Source of the DNA: Allolobophora icterica
Lineage: Eukaryota > Annelida > Clitellata > Crassiclitellata > Lumbricidae
Direction of reading: 5' to 3'
Length of the DNA stretch: 64,000 bases
Assembly: GCA_963556255.1 (NCBI GenBank)
Contig: OY744607.1
Location: 3,103,295-3,167,294 of the forward strand
Shown: positions 20,367 through 33,275 of the stretch, one piece after another
Layout of the letters: each line of letters starts with the position of its first letter
Position numbering within the stretch: position 1 is the first letter of the stretch
Program-made: the position numbers and the translations under genes
Notes under the pieces: generated by a model
Seen by the model: only the letters and a program-made list of their open reading frames with translations
The model's database searches: none
Told to the model about the DNA's origin: nothing

Positions 20367-23300
20367 GTCTGTCTCTTCTGCCATTTTGCATTCGTTTTGT
20401 TTGCATTCACAGATAGTTTCTGTAAGATTTTTACAAATTTAACTGGATGTGCACATTGTTTTGGCCACAGGAGTTGTAGGTAAATATCTTCTGAAAAATT
20501 AAGATTTAAAAATAGCTTATACAACATTTGTTGTAGTATTATAGTCTACTTAAATTGTGTCACAGTACATTACTTAGTTCAGCCTAGTACTTAGTCGAGC
20601 ATATTACTAAGCCCAGCCTGAAAAAGGTTATGTAGGATAGGATGCCTTCATTGTGAGATGAATCTTTCTGGAAGCTACCATTTTAGCATCGACTGACTGC
20701 ATCTAGGCCAACTCAATGTAATAACTGCTGTACACTTATATTTGTTTTCTTAATCTCTTTAAACTCTGATGTACATACATTTTACATTAAGTGTTTTCTC
20801 TTAAAACAGCTGTTATTGTCTATTGTTGTTTTAAACTACGTGTGTTCCGTAATGTCAGGCCATTTATCCATCCATGTCCTAAGTTTTTTAAGTCTTTTTT
20901 TATGCTTTAGATACACATATTGTGTTTGGAGTAAATATTTATTTGAAGAACTGTTGACATTGTTGTTTTAAAATAGGTTTGTTCCGCACTGCGTGGCAGT
21001 GTATCCTTCAAATGAAGCCCTGGGAAAGTGTGTCGTCACCAACTGCGAACAACTTCTTCTGACGCTGAACGAAAGCCATCATCTGAGTCTCTGGTCCGTC
21101 GAGAATTTCACCATTGTCTGGCACTGCAATGCGGTTGCCGTTAAGGACTTTGCCATGATAAACGACGAAACCAACAGCAAGACCGTGAGCATTCTCGCTC
21201 TTACGGTCGAGTCGGACGGTCATTGTCAAGCAACAATATACACCGTTCCCGAGATGGAGTGTATGTACAGCGTTCATCTCGAGTCGTTCGTCACGCTGGC
21301 ACGTTGCTCACGAACGCTGGATGGATTGTACCTGGTTGAAGGAGATGGCAGCGAGAAAGACGGATCGGTCGCCAGGCTGCGGGTGCGGAGCCTGACCGAA
21401 GCGCTTCCGGAAAGTCGACTGCAGCGGATGCTCAGGAAGAAGTGCTTCGACGAAGCCGAGGAATTTGCAAAGCAGTATGAGCTCGACCTTCAACTGGTCT
21501 ACCAGGCCAAGGCTGATCATCTGCTCGACCTCTTGTCACCTAGGAGCTCGACGACTCTCGATGAAGGCTCGGCTGTCGCACACGTTCTGGCGCTGAAGGA
21601 GTGCTGCGGATTGGTTACGGATGATGGGTTTGTCGTCGATCGATGTATCTCTGCTGCGCTGCCAAGTCTGGAGATGACGCACGACTTGTTGGAGCACGTC
21701 AAGATACGCTTGAAGGAGAAGAAGCCAAACGGTCCTGAGCTCAGTCGGCTGATGAAGAAGGTGACCGAAACCGCACACCGTCTCGGAACATTCCAGATGG
21801 TGTTCACCGACGGGAGCTACAGCGGCTTCAAGTGGGAAGGCATCCGAAACGTCAACATGTTCCAGGAAATCGCCAGCTATCTGGAACACGGTCGAATGCA
21901 CGCCGTCTCGACCATCTGGAAACGACACCGTTCCGACTTCGAGCAGCACTTAAGCGGAGGTTTTGTGGAGCAGCTCTTGCGAAAGGTTCCGGACGAGACT
22001 TCTTCGGAGAAGCTGAGGGATTGGCTTTCGAGGGGACTGATACCATTTGCCGTTCAGTGCCTTCCTGAGGCTTTGCCAGTTATTGCTGCTTGGATAGGAG
22101 AGAGGGCTCGGAATATGGAGATTATGGAACGATCTGGCTGGCCAAGGAACGCGCTGGAATTCTGTGAGCTGCTTGTTGCCACCTTTAAGATGATGTCGGC
22201 ATCCTGGAGTCAAGAAGGTCTTTGCACACCGGATATGTATGCAGCTCAGGTACAAATAATGGCACTTGGGAGAGCCCAACTTTGGGTTAGGTAACGTAAT
22301 AAGTTACAATACTTGATATCTTACATTGTGCAACAAGCTTCATGGGTAAAATACCTTTGATAGGTCCTAAGAGGAGTTCCTGAAATATGTCAAATAAATT
22401 CCTTGATACATGCATGCCTAGTTTTGAGTCCCTCAATGATTTTGAGAGCTACTGGCTACTTATGAGGTTCTGTAGCTAGTGCCTGGGTTGGTTTTCATGC
22501 CTATCGTACGTATTAAGGACATTCTTTTCTAACGGTGCAGTTCTTTATCTAATGTCTCCAAAACATTGTTTGTTCTTAAACCTCTTCTTGTTTTGTTGGT
22601 TATAAATCGGCCTGATCTCATTTCTGGAGTTTAAAAACAGTTTTTTAGGATTGCATCGCTGTCAAGCCACACCCAAAAATGTGGCCTTTGAATGTTATTC
22701 CATCCGTGACCAGGATCCAATGTCTAGCATGCAGTCCAAAAGAGCAAAAAAGTTCTTTGAATTTTAAAATTATGTTTATTTGCTAGTTTTATATTTATTT
22801 TTATTTATGAAGTGCCACTATGATCATTCAGTGGCGCAGACCAGTTGTGAGTAAATGACTTGCTCAACGTCCCTTCTCAGTGTAGGCTTGAACCTGTGCT
22901 CCGCTTTACAAGGCGAGCACTCTAACCATTTAGCTACTTTGTCTCGCTATGGACTTTAGTCTCTGAACATTTCTGTAGTAACAATCTCTCAAAAAGCAGA
23001 TGTATTTTTATGAATTTTGTTCCAGGCCTGCAACCTTTGGGTTGCACATTCCAAGAAGAAGGCGAGCAGCGAGGTATCGACGGGCAATGCATTACTCCAG
23101 CTGCAGGTCTTGCGCGACGAGTTGAGTGCTCTTTGTGAGCTGCACCTGCAGTACAACTGCAGACTTGCGCTCACCGACTTCCAGCTGGAGTCTGTGGAGT
23201 CGATAACTTATCGGATGCTCGACCGAGTCGTCGCCGCAGAGTTGATTCCGGGTGCTATCTGCAAGACGTTGCGACCTTATATGAAGCAGCACGGCTTAGA

Positions 23301-26300
23301 CGAAGACAAGATGCTGTATCAGTACGTTGGCGATTTGTCGAAGCGATTTGGCAAGATGTTTTCGTGCTTGGGAGATGCTCCGTGGGAAGCCAAAGCTATT
23401 CAGGTTATTCGGTAAGAAATGACTGTTGAAATGCAGTTTTTCATAGGATATGTTGTGTAAATGTTAATTAATGTTGAACCCGTAATGTAAATGTAGTGTG
23501 TAGTTTGTAAATGTACTTGTTTCAAATGGGATAGTGTGTAACGGTAAATGTACTTGTTTTAAATGGGATAGTGTGTAACGATAAATGTACTTGTTTTAAA
23601 TGGGATAGTGTGTAACGGTAAATGTACTTGTTTTAAATGGGATAGTGTGTAACGGTGTCGTTTGGTTTGACCTGATTTATTTGGATCTGTTATGTGTGGC
23701 GTACGACTTGACTGTGACAGCGAGTGAGCAGATGGAGAACAAAGAATATTTTGTGCAGTATCTGAGGATTTCCGTGACCGTGTGTGTGGGCTGTTGTGTA
23801 TGATTCTATTCGACAAACACTTTCATGCGAACTGACAGAATTGTATTTGTTATTACCATCATTCTAAGGTTCATGATTGCGCTCACAAGCATACAACAGA
23901 GCGTGAGTGGTGCATGGCATTTGCATTTGAAGGACTTGGTCAAGGTTCCTACGCAGTCCCCGCCCTGGGAGGCCGGAACCCGTATTCTCCATGTGACAAG
24001 GCGATTTCTAACCAATCCCATAACCATGTTCCAGTACAAAGGTGATATGTTAAGTGTATTGGTACATAAATACTGTGCCGTATGTAACGGTCTTTCACAT
24101 TCCTTGAGGTTTTCTTGTATTCTTAGGTGTATCAAGGATCCAGAGCGCCGGTGTCAGGCTCTGCTAACCGCGATGGCCAGCGCCTACGTTCCTTGGAATG
24201 ACGACATGGAGATGGTCGTCAAGGAGACGCTGGCAATGGCCGACTGTCCGAGAGCGAAAGAGATCGAGGAGAAGTGTCGCATGGTCGAGCTGGAAAAGCT
24301 GCTCGTCACGTACGGGTTGAGAGACGTGAGCCTGGCCGACAGGTACAGCGCGGAGAATCTCGCCTGCTACATTCTGAGTCAGGACCAGTCAAGCGCCGTG
24401 GAGGACGCGTTGCACGTCGCCTCGTTCTATTCGCACCTCGATGAAATGCACGTCTATCTGCTTCGCGCCAAGTTCCTGGTGGAGCGACGCAGACCGGATG
24501 AGCTGCGACAATTGTTTGATGGTCTTGCTCCGCCGGTGGCGATAAAACTCGGAGAACGGTTCTTGACTTCTTGCCAGCTCGCATTGTCGAGTTTCTTGTC
24601 GAAGTCGGAGAACGCCGTGTACACGCAGGCCTGCTGCGACGTCGTTCGAGTGCTGCTGAAGCTGCATGCTGGTGATGTCGAGCAGAGAGATGCATACAAG
24701 AAGATTCTTGGTGTGATGGAGAGCATTTGCTCACTTCAGCAGGAATTCGGGGAGTATCCCTCAGTGGAAGAGTACGGCAGCGAGAAATACAGAACGGAGT
24801 GTTTGAAAAGATACGTGGGAAAGGTGTTCGGAGAATGTGGAAAGCACGATGTCAAAGGAGATGGAGCGACAGATGGAAACAAGCGGGAGGAAGAAGTTCC
24901 TCCGTGGAACCCGGAGCGAAAGCGTGGCAGGTCGAACAGGTCGCCACACAGTTCGCTTTACCGATTGGCAGAGCTTTTGAAAGTCCCGAGAGAGGATGTG
25001 TGTCTGGAGCTTGCAACAGTTGCCATTGACAGATATGACACTGCCACTGCAATAAGCATTTGCAACGAAATCCGTGAAACTGTGCCGGACGTGCGTGCTG
25101 GACCCGTGCTGATGACGGTGGCACATAAACTCAGTGCTGTTGCTTTAGATGCCGAACGCAGCAAAAGGTTTCCTAATCTGGCCTCTGAGGTTCATGACCT
25201 CGCACAGATGGCCGCGTCCTCCGTGCCCTCGGCCCTTTTACTTGAGAGCCTAGAACTGCACAGGATCACACGAATTGCTGCGGCAACGTGGAACCAGTGT
25301 GAGAGCGGAGATTATCAGAGCGCTGTCAACAGTGTCGGAAGGGCTTCTGGCGATGCGTTGACGTTGCCCGACGTCGATGACATCTACGTCGAGGACGGCC
25401 TCGTCCTCGACTCTGCCAGAGTCCTTCCGCTGGTCGGTGCGATCGACTTTAATAGTCTGCTGCATCTTAGACAATCACGTTCCATGTTCTTGCAGAACTG
25501 GGTCTGGACATCTCCGGAAGCGCTTTCCGAGACACTGGTTTCCCTGTTCTCCGCCACGTGGAACGTTATCGACTACCTTCGCGATAACGCCCAGGTGGAG
25601 CTGGCTTTAGGCTTTGCCATGGAGTCGGTTGCCTTGGCAACGGAATTCTTAGCATCTCGTCCGACCATCTTGGAACGGTCGAACGACGAAAATACCCTGG
25701 CATCGACGCTGCTTGGAAATATCGGGAAGTTGGTCAACGGCGTGCAGGAAATGCTGGTTGCAACGCTGCAGAAAGTGTTCCTGTGTCGTCATCCGGATCT
25801 TCCGATGGCAATGGCCTGCTTGTGCTCTCTGCCGAAGCAGGTCTCCATCGACTGCCTCAAGAATTTGGCCAAGATGGCTGGATGCCAGTACAAACGAGCC
25901 GGATATGTTGCACAGGTGAGCACAGTTTGAGTTCTTCGAAGTGCTCATCTTTCCAAAATGATAAGCATAAGTGATCTGATCAAATACAACTTAAGTTGAA
26001 TCTATGCTAATCAAATTCAGATGTGTTGAGGGAGATGTATTGTGACACCCAGTGGCCGATTGGTTAGAGGACTTGCCTTGTAACACGGAGAGTAAGGGTT
26101 CGAGTCTCCTTCACTGAGATGGTTGCTGTGTAGGGACCTTGAGCAAGTCTCTTGCTGGAAAGTATTCTGTGCCATCGATTGATGCTAGGTCATTTGATAG
26201 TGGTGCTTCATCAATGCCTTAATAGCATTTACTCTGCAGGTCTGTTGTTCGCCACTGAATAGCAAGAGTTAATGTACAAATTTGACTAATGATAAATGTG

Positions 26301-29058
26301 CTGTAGTTAGTAACTGTACATTTTGTGTACATGTAACTGTACATTTTGTGTACATATAACTACATTTTGTGTACATATAACTACATTTTGTGTACATGTA
26401 ACTGTACATTTTGTGTATATGGAACTACATTTTGTGTACATATAACTACATTTTATGTACATGTAACAACATGTTGTGTACATATAACTACATTTTCTGT
26501 ACATATAACAGCAGTTTGTATACATGTAACTGTACATTTGTGTACACATAACTGCCTTTAAGAAGTACTTTTACCTTTCTTGCATTCTTTTGTAAACAAA
26601 CAAGAAGGTACCATCTGTTACATGGCAACTATGGAAGAACATGCCGGTAGCACGTCATGTAATTTTGTTGCTAGTGGTCCCACATAAATTTTACAACTAT
26701 ATTGCTATGGAAATGTTGATAGTATTTAAAGCACTTTTGTTCTCTTAGGTGGGACTGGCGTTTATGAAGTTGGTTAAGGAGTGGCACGCTGAGAAGGCTT
26801 GCCAGATGTTGGCAGACAATGCCAGATGGGGCTATCAACTTGCCAAGCTGCATATATCATTTCGGGAAGCCTTCCGTGGCCGCAAAGAGGAAAAGTTCAG
26901 ACTTCTTCCTTCTCTCGTGCAAAGCAAGCTGGTGATGATTTCTGACCTGTGCGACTACTGCGTCACTTTTGAACTGGATGTCGACCGAGCATTCCTCGAT
27001 TGTTTGAAGCATCTGATGATCGCAGCGGATAAAGATTCAAATGGCGATGTCCTTGTTTGTACGATGCCGGTTGAAGAAGCGGTCGTCAGAGCTGGAAGCA
27101 TCTGTAAGAACATCGAAGTGACGGAGGATCTTGTCAAGGGCCTGGAGGATATACTTACGAGGCTTGAACCGTGTGACTATGACCGGATCGAGTTTGTGCT
27201 GAGGGAGCTGGAAACCGTGAAGCCGACGCCCGAAACGACGCGGAACCTTAAACTTCTCACCTTTCTGAAGCCGTACAGGTCTAAAGCGTCACCCGGTGGA
27301 AGGCTTCCTTATCATCCGCTTGTTACGGGCAGTCACTGGAGTGTCATAACGCCAGAGCTGACTGCGGAGACGGTCGACGACTGGTTGCCGATAGCGGCGT
27401 TGCTCGGGCTGCCGTTGGACGATGTCCTGGTGACAGCCGTCCGTAACATCATCGAGAGGTACGTGACGGACAAGAAGACCCTCCCGAGTTCGGGTGACCA
27501 GCCGTCCTGTTGGAGAGACGACAGCATCAACTGGAAGTTGTATTACGTCACCAGCGAACTTCTGACCAAGATCTCCAGCTGCGAACTTGCCGTTGCCTCG
27601 GCCGTTTGGATCGTAAAAATGCTGCTGATCGGCGCTGAAAAACTGCTTGCGCTCAAAAGCTGCGTGACGATGGCGAAGAAGTGGCAGGCGGCCTGTCCCG
27701 AGGGTTCGACCGACCACGTGAAAGCTCATAAGACGTGGACCGAGCACTCGGCGATGTACAGGCGCCTTGTGACGGAACAGATTCTGCACAATCACCATCT
27801 CGGAGATCCAGAGCTTCTGGTGCTGTGCGGCTCTCCAGCTAAGCTCATCTTCAAGCTGTATGAACATCCATGTATAACGGTCGGAAGAGACCCGTTGAAG
27901 CTGCACGCCGTTTCGCCAAACATTCATTCGGTTGTCGATGAAATTGCTACAGGCAACCGCGTCGACGCTAAGAAGATTCGAGCGGCCCTGGTCAACCAGT
28001 GGTTGCCATCATCTTTGAAGCGCATGCAGGAAAGCGCCGACGTCACGATGGAGGTTGGCGCCGGCGAGGATGCCGTTGGTTCGGAAGGTGGTGATGTCGA
28101 CGAAGACGAAATAAACTTGTTGCGAGTGATTTACCTCCTGCAGTGCAAATCGACCGAGGAAGCCGTTCTGTATTTGCTCAACCTGGCGTACAGTGCTGAC
28201 GCAACCATGACTTATCTGTGTCGTGTGCGCGCGTTACAGTGTCTGCTTGCTTTGGCAGACTTTGAGCTGGTCAAGCGTCCCCTGCCGCTCAAAACGGTCT
28301 CTCAGATACGCGACGAGCTGAAGGTCTTCCTCTACCTCGCGAAACTCGAAAGGATCGGAATGCCGCAGACTCCGGAATCCTTCGAGAAGCTGAGCAAGGA
28401 GGGACTCGCACGTACGATCTGGCGCAATCACAATCATGATGCGTCCGCTGTTGCACTCGTCTCCGATCTCTGCCTCGACTACGGCGTCGGGGATGAGCAG
28501 CTGTGGAGCTGCATAATCCAGCAGCTGCTCAGCTTTCGTTGCGTCGCTCAACTCTGCAACCTCTTGGATCGTCTGTCGACAGTGCCGTCTGTATGGCGTC
28601 TTGCTTTCTTGGAACCGGCGCTGAGCAGCCTCGTGTCGTCGGTCCTCGGGGGCGCCACAGCACCTCTCGCGGGGTACAGGCTGTCCGATTGCCTTCGTCT
28701 GTGCTGGCTTGTTTCCCGTCGTCCAACGGCCTGGACTGTGGTGACGATAAACAAATGGATGCAGGAGTTCCGAAGACTGGAGCTGCATGCCTGCACCCTC
28801 GGCTGGGCACTCCTGCTGCCAGCTGGTGACGATAAGCAGAAACTGCTCAAGGAGTTGCTGGATCCCTCGTTTGTGTCGAACATTGCGCAACAGCTTACCG
28901 CCTGGACCAAGGCCGGATATGCCGTTCCAATGGCCGACTTGGTCTCGGAATATATCACCGGAACGAACGGTGATCTACAGAATACGACCACGCTACTGTC
29001 CGACAAAAGCCAAATACCAAGCACTTCTTCGGAAACCGAAACAACAGTTTTTGAATGA
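19660..29058 (+). CDS. KNTC1: KNTC1/ROD, kinetochore checkpoint protein, 5 coding exons, complete
   Basis: KNTC1 (ROD) is the scaffold of the RZZ complex with ZW10 and Zwilch, which builds the outer kinetochore corona and recruits dynein and MAD1 for the spindle checkpoint. Coding exons are 19660-20366, 20977-22249, 23026-23411, 24127-25915 and 26749-29058 (TGA). Phases match at all four junctions and give 2154 aa; the human protein has about 2209. The N-terminal part has the GTALYQLETHTTISP block and propeller repeats, then SLTEALPESRLQRMLRKKCF, EAKAIQVIR, and a C-terminal Rod_C-like region with RVRALQCLLALAD and LARTIWRNHNHDA. I chose ATG 19660 because it has A at -3 and G at +4 and matches the family start; an in-frame ATG at 19627 would add 11 residues. 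The number of introns is far lower than in vertebrate orthologues. Introns carry SINEs and short tandem repeats. Regulation is not visible. Confidence 0.95.
20977..22249 (+). CDS. KNTC1: KNTC1 exon 2
   Basis: This exon encodes about residues 236-660. It begins after aaatag, completing an Arg codon, and ends GCTCAG|gtacaa in phase 0. It finishes the propeller and opens the alpha-helical part with RWLRHR-like repeats such as STIWKRHRSDFEQHL. Confidence 0.93.
22801..22945 (-). mobile_element. tRNA-derived SINE, family A (KNTC1 intron 2)
   Basis: The antisense copy reads GAAGTGCCACTATGATCATT, then ACTTGCTCAACGTCCCT, and a head with TACAAGGCGAGCACTCTAAC. Internal deletion shortens it. Confidence 0.8.
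23026..23411 (+). CDS. KNTC1: KNTC1 exon 3
   Basis: This exon encodes about residues 661-789, from ACNLWVAHSKKK to EAKAIQVIR. It contains LHLQYNCRLALTDFQLE, a strongly conserved KNTC1 block. The acceptor is gttccag and the donor CG|gtaaga. Confidence 0.93.
23507..23654 (+). repeat. 37-bp tandem repeat, 4 copies
   Basis: Four adjacent copies of a 37-base unit starting GTAAATGTACTTGTTT and ending GGGATAGTGTGTAACG differ by only two substitutions. They lie about 100 bases after the KNTC1 exon 3 donor. Confidence 0.96.
23860..24015 (-). mobile_element. SINE-like fragment (KNTC1 intron 3)
   Basis: The antisense block AAGGACTTGGTCAAGGTTCC and the head-like CATGTGACAAGGCGATTTCTAACCAATC resemble family A but the body differs, so it is old or belongs to a related family. 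Confidence 0.55.
24127..25915 (+). CDS. KNTC1: KNTC1 exon 4
   Basis: This exon encodes about residues 789-1385. It begins at the ttcttag acceptor, which leaves CIKDPERRCQ in frame; the open frame upstream (23825-24126) is intron. It contains AYVPWNDDMEMVVKE and ends with KRAGYVAQ|gtgagc. Confidence 0.93.
26046..26235 (+). mobile_element. tRNA-derived SINE, family A (KNTC1 intron 4)
   Basis: A well-preserved head has the A-box-like TGGCCGATTGGTTAGAGG and the B-box-like GGTTCGAGTC, then GGACCTTGAGCAAGTC and a short tail. Confidence 0.87.
26308..26553 (+). repeat. TGTACATATAACTACATTT minisatellite
   Basis: About 11 copies of a 22-24-base unit (TTTTGTGTACATATAACTAC) with small variations, in KNTC1 intron 4. 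Reading frames through it are artefacts. Confidence 0.95.
26749..29058 (+). CDS. KNTC1: KNTC1 exon 5, Rod_C region and C-terminus
   Basis: A single 2310-nt exon encodes the last 769 residues from VGLAFMKLVKEWHAEKA to the TGA. Open frames of up to 212 codons on the opposite strand are shadows of its codon use. An acidic stretch separates the two halves near 28060-28110. Confidence 0.94.
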   Translation: MGLAFMKLVKEWHAEKACQMLADNARWGYQLAKLHISFREAFRGRKEEKFRLLPSLVQSKLVMISDLCDYCVTFELDVDRAFLDCLKHLMIAADKDSNGDVLVCTMPVEEAVVRAGSICKNIEVTEDLVKGLEDILTRLEPCDYDRIEFVLRELETVKPTPETTRNLKLLTFLKPYRSKASPGGRLPYHPLVTGSHWSVITPELTAETVDDWLPIAALLGLPLDDVLVTAVRNIIERYVTDKKTLPSSGDQPSCWRDDSINWKLYYVTSELLTKISSCELAVASAVWIVKMLLIGAEKLLALKSCVTMAKKWQAACPEGSTDHVKAHKTWTEHSAMYRRLVTEQILHNHHLGDPELLVLCGSPAKLIFKLYEHPCITVGRDPLKLHAVSPNIHSVVDEIATGNRVDAKKIRAALVNQWLPSSLKRMQESADVTMEVGAGEDAVGSEGGDVDEDEINLLRVIYLLQCKSTEEAVLYLLNLAYSADATMTYLCRVRALQCLLALADFELVKRPLPLKTVSQIRDELKVFLYLAKLERIGMPQTPESFEKLSKEGLARTIWRNHNHDASAVALVSDLCLDYGVGDEQLWSCIIQQLLSFRCVAQLCNLLDRLSTVPSVWRLAFLEPALSSLVSSVLGGATAPLAGYRLSDCLRLCWLVSRRPTAWTVVTINKWMQEFRRLELHACTLGWALLLPAGDDKQKLLKELLDPSFVSNIAQQLTAWTKAGYAVPMADLVSEYITGTNGDLQNTTTLLSDKSQIPSTSSETETTVFE

Positions 29059-32000
29059 CATTTTAGCGATTTTATCAATGTATTGTTGGCATATCCAACA
29101 ACGACAATATTTTCCTGTGCTTTGTTTCAAATAAGTTCGTTATATTTTCATGTTATGTTTGATTTCAAGGAAGTATCTGTTACTTTTGTGACGCATAGGT
29201 TTGTCTTTGAAGTTAATATAGAGTGGGTTTCTAAATGGAAACTACAGAGCAGAGAGTGAGGTGTGGTGTTCAGTTGCTTGTAACAAAACGTGATGACATT
29301 GGAGTTCGAGTGCAAATTGCTGTTTGAGTGTGTTGTGTAAATTTGTGCCTACGTGAAACCTTGATATTATGAGTGTAACAGAAATTTAGCACTGAAAGAA
29401 CTTGTTGAAATTGTTGGTCAGTGTTTTTCTTAGTTGGTGGAAGTTTAGAAAAGACATGTGACGTGAGAATCCCAATAAGGAACCAGAATCACTGAGCAAA
29501 TCTTGTATCAGAATTATAGGTGTAGCTTCCATAGTTTGGGAATTGGATAGCTAACAATAGTCCTTGCTTGGTGGCAGTATCCAGTGCCCTGGCCTCTATG
29601 GAGTATATGGAATTCAATCTGGTTGTTCTGTGTTGGGTTTCGAACTGAGGAATCAGTGAGGATGAAGATGTCTTCGTGAAGATGTTAACATTTGTGACCG
29701 TGCTTGAGAAAACCTGGCCGGAGTTGGAAAAATTTCATAACTGGCTGAATATTGCATATGCTAAGGATGGAATGTGGTTTAAAACTGCATACCGGTATTT
29801 TTGTCACCTAGCGAAGTTATATTTTAACGCTTTAATGACTCGAGTGTACTAAAAGCGACTGGGAAACCATTGCAGCTCATTGTTAAAGTGTTAATGCGTA
29901 CGTCTTGTGTGAATGCTCTAGAAAAGTTGTGTTATGTTTTAACTATGTAATTAACTCTCTGTAATGAGCCAAATGGATTTTTTTCTGTCCAAGAATATGC
30001 AAACCTGTTCTAAAAGCCTAAAGTTTAACTGATGTATTGAGCTTATACTTTGCACCTCTTGAAATTCAAACAGCGGCTCATTCTGAACCTTGTCTCATGC
30101 CTAATTGCCTTCGGAGTTAATTTCTTACAATTTCCTGACTTGGGCCAAGTTTTCTTGTGCACAGTTGCGATTAATGAAATATGCCAGTTCATGAAGTAAT
30201 TGTGTTTGATCATGGTTTCATCATGTTAGATCGGGAACACCTCTGACCCCTCTTGAAGTGGCGCTGTACAAATTTGCAATTACCATTACTACAATCATTC
30301 GAAGTGACATAGCATAGCAGTGTACCTACAGGGTTCAACCTTCGACTAGGACAGAAAATAGTCTGTAAAAATTTGTTTATTGCGAGACATTACTCGACTG
30401 TGGCATGAATATGTAAATGTCCGCCTAATAAGTCGACTAATAAAATCGCGCAGATTAATCAAATCAAGCTGCATTCTTGCTGTCGTCACCAAACGAATTT
30501 GCATGCAGTTTGTATAAAACACTGTGAGTTGCGGATGCTGGCTGACAGATGGGAAATCAATGGCGCTTTGAGATGCTATCAAGAACACGTCGAAGGAGGA
30601 AATCAACTCACTGAGGGAAAGGCACGCTCACAAAATCAGCAAAATACTTTAATACAAAACGAAACAAATAATTGTCAACAACAAAAGGTCTTCCAAATAC
30701 AACAGATGTTTCTGGATTTTTTAAATTACATTAACCTAATCGTACATTATATAACAATGTATCTACACTTGTCATTATATATATTATGCTTTTGAATATT
30801 CATGATAGGCCTACTTAACTGCATTTTTATATTTACACATATGCACGCCAGTCTATTACGTATTATGCTTTCAAACATCCATGCACAACACATGAATATA
30901 TTATGTACGTATTTATGTACACTCAGAAATGTAAACACACTCACACAAAAGGTATACATTAAGTTCATGCATATGTATGTGTATACTTTTTAATGCATAT
31001 TCATGCATCCAAATATCTGAGTAAGAATTTGCATATGCATGTACATTATATGCATGCATGTATACACTTGTATCAATATTCCTGCATCCAAACTTCGACT
31101 TATGAATATTCATATATCTGAGCAGATATATGTGTATGTGTGTGTATCTCCTGTGTTTATGTATAGCTAATAAGTTTAAAAACTACACATAATCAAACAT
31201 TAATATTAAACGTCAAGTTCGTAGTAAGCCAAAGCATCAAGTGTGTCTGTGCTGAGGTTTCTCCGTTGTACTTACAGACACTTGGGAGTAATACATGCTG
31301 CACAAGAGCGCGCTCAGAACCGGTGCTAAGCAAGAACATCACGTCCGCACAATAGCCATTGTTTCAGAAATTTTCAATGACCTATTGACAATTCGCCTTG
31401 TCCGAAATGTCCTTTCAAACGTTCGTCCTAAATGCAGTCCTGTAACTGCACGTCGCATTTAAAGACTTCGAGTTTTTTTGCGAACCTGCATTGCTATTGT
31501 AATACGTGCTACAGTTTTTTTTAACGAAAATCCATGTTGCAGGTTTACAGAATAGATGACAGATCATAATCTTATACAATTGTCATAATCTTCGGTTATG
31601 TTACGAAAATTGCGGACAAAGAGTATGTCAGAACGACTAGAATTGTACAATTGAAAGTTCACACGCAGTTTAATATCTACATTATTTCTTTGCCTTTCAC
31701 ACAGCTTGGCATGTTTGCCAAGATCAAAATCCCAACAGAATAACTGCCAGTTTTCACTGTCCTGCTAAAAATCACCGTTCCACGTTGCACGCCAAAAGCA
31801 TTGTAAGAGCGTCGTATCTTTTGTGACTTAAAAACAACTCTGCATTATCTTTTATCGACTAATTGACACTATGATTTCCTAGAATCTGCAGTCTGTCTGG
31901 TCTATGTAAAACGGTTGGCATCTTGCATATTCCCAGTTTCCACAGACAGCCCATAAGCCTGCATGTACTACACACATGGTCTCACAGAGACAATTACTGT

Positions 32001-33198
32001 GGACAGCCGTTTCTTAAGACGTTTTCCAACCGTCTGCCTGGAATTCTGTTTTACAGGATCCTTACACCGTATTGCCGGCCAAGCCTGCGCCTTGGTAATA
32101 TCAACTTCAGATTGGGAGGTCACTGAAATAAAATTTTGCCTAAACAAGTTCCAGCCTTGGAATTGAATTTTGCATGCCTTTGTAGAGAAACAATGCAGGC
32201 ACAATCTGTGAATCTACAAAGAAAGCAATAATTATCACTGCTCCAAACCAAATGTCTTAATACTTGCTCTTCACGGGGGTTAGCACAGAATGGCAGTTTT
32301 CTTATTAAAGTAGCCACATATCGGCAATTTCTTTTGGCCTTCAAACGGTTCTTTTAAAAATGTCCACGATCCTCCTTTGAGGTCATGTTAATGAACCTCA
32401 AGGTGACAACTATACCGACATAAATTCTTAGATTTAAATTCCTTCCTCAACATGGTGACTAGCATAATCCGTGCTCAGAGCTCGACACTCTCGATGGCTA
32501 GACACCTGAAAATAATTCTGTGCTCCCTCGGTGCATTCTCCCAGCAAAGTTTTGCAAGCAAGGTGACAACTGACAGCCAGGACTGTTAATTTTATCACAG
32601 ACTGTAAAACTTTCCTGCCATTTCGCTAAATTTTTTCTCTTCACCAACGACACCAAAGTGCCCTGCACTCTCGAGGCTGCATAAAAATTACTGATGTAAC
32701 ATTGCACAGAATAATTTCCTCAAAATGTCTCAAACAAATGCATAGGAAAAGTTTTTTACTCAGAGTTCATGATCAAGGCTTGACTAGAGCAACAAAAGGC
32801 AGCGCCCAAACAGCTAAATAAGTTACAGGCTCGTATATACATTATTGATGAACGTGCAATGTCTAAATGAATCATTGTGGAGCGAAGCTCCGTTAAGTTA
32901 AACGTATTACAAGCGGTATGTACATAAAGGGTGTACATTTAAACCAAAAAACAGTGGCGCTGAACTCCACAAGTTAAATAAGTTACGGGTTGTATTTACA
33001 TTACGGGTGAACACGTATAATTAAACCAATCCAACCGACATAAATTACAGGGTATATGTACATGAAGGTGCACATTTAAACCAATTACAGTGGAGCTGAC
33101 CTCCATTAAATTTAAACAAATCATCGGCACTACGTACCTAGTACATCAAAGGGAAAAGTGTACACACAAAATGCATGCAACCTCATTGTACCTTTGGG

Positions 33199-33275
33199 AG
33201 TCACATAGCAAGTATGGGAGCCACATAGCAAGTATGGGAGTCACATAGCAAGTATGGTAGCCACATAGCAAGTAA
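33199..33275 (+). repeat. About 20-bp tandem repeat, 4 copies
   Basis: Four copies of a unit built on AGTCACATAGCAAGTATGGG, with GTC/GCC variation, lie in the KNTC1-SOCS6 spacer. Confidence 0.92.

Noticed and set aside
23825..24126. Upstream extension of the KNTC1 exon 4 reading frame
   Set aside because: The KNTC1 homology begins at the ttcttag acceptor at 24126, and the upstream part contains a SINE-like fragment.
27289..29078. Minus-strand frames of 212, 218 and 176 codons opposite KNTC1
   Set aside because: They are shadows of the KNTC1 last exon; they overlap one another and show no known family.
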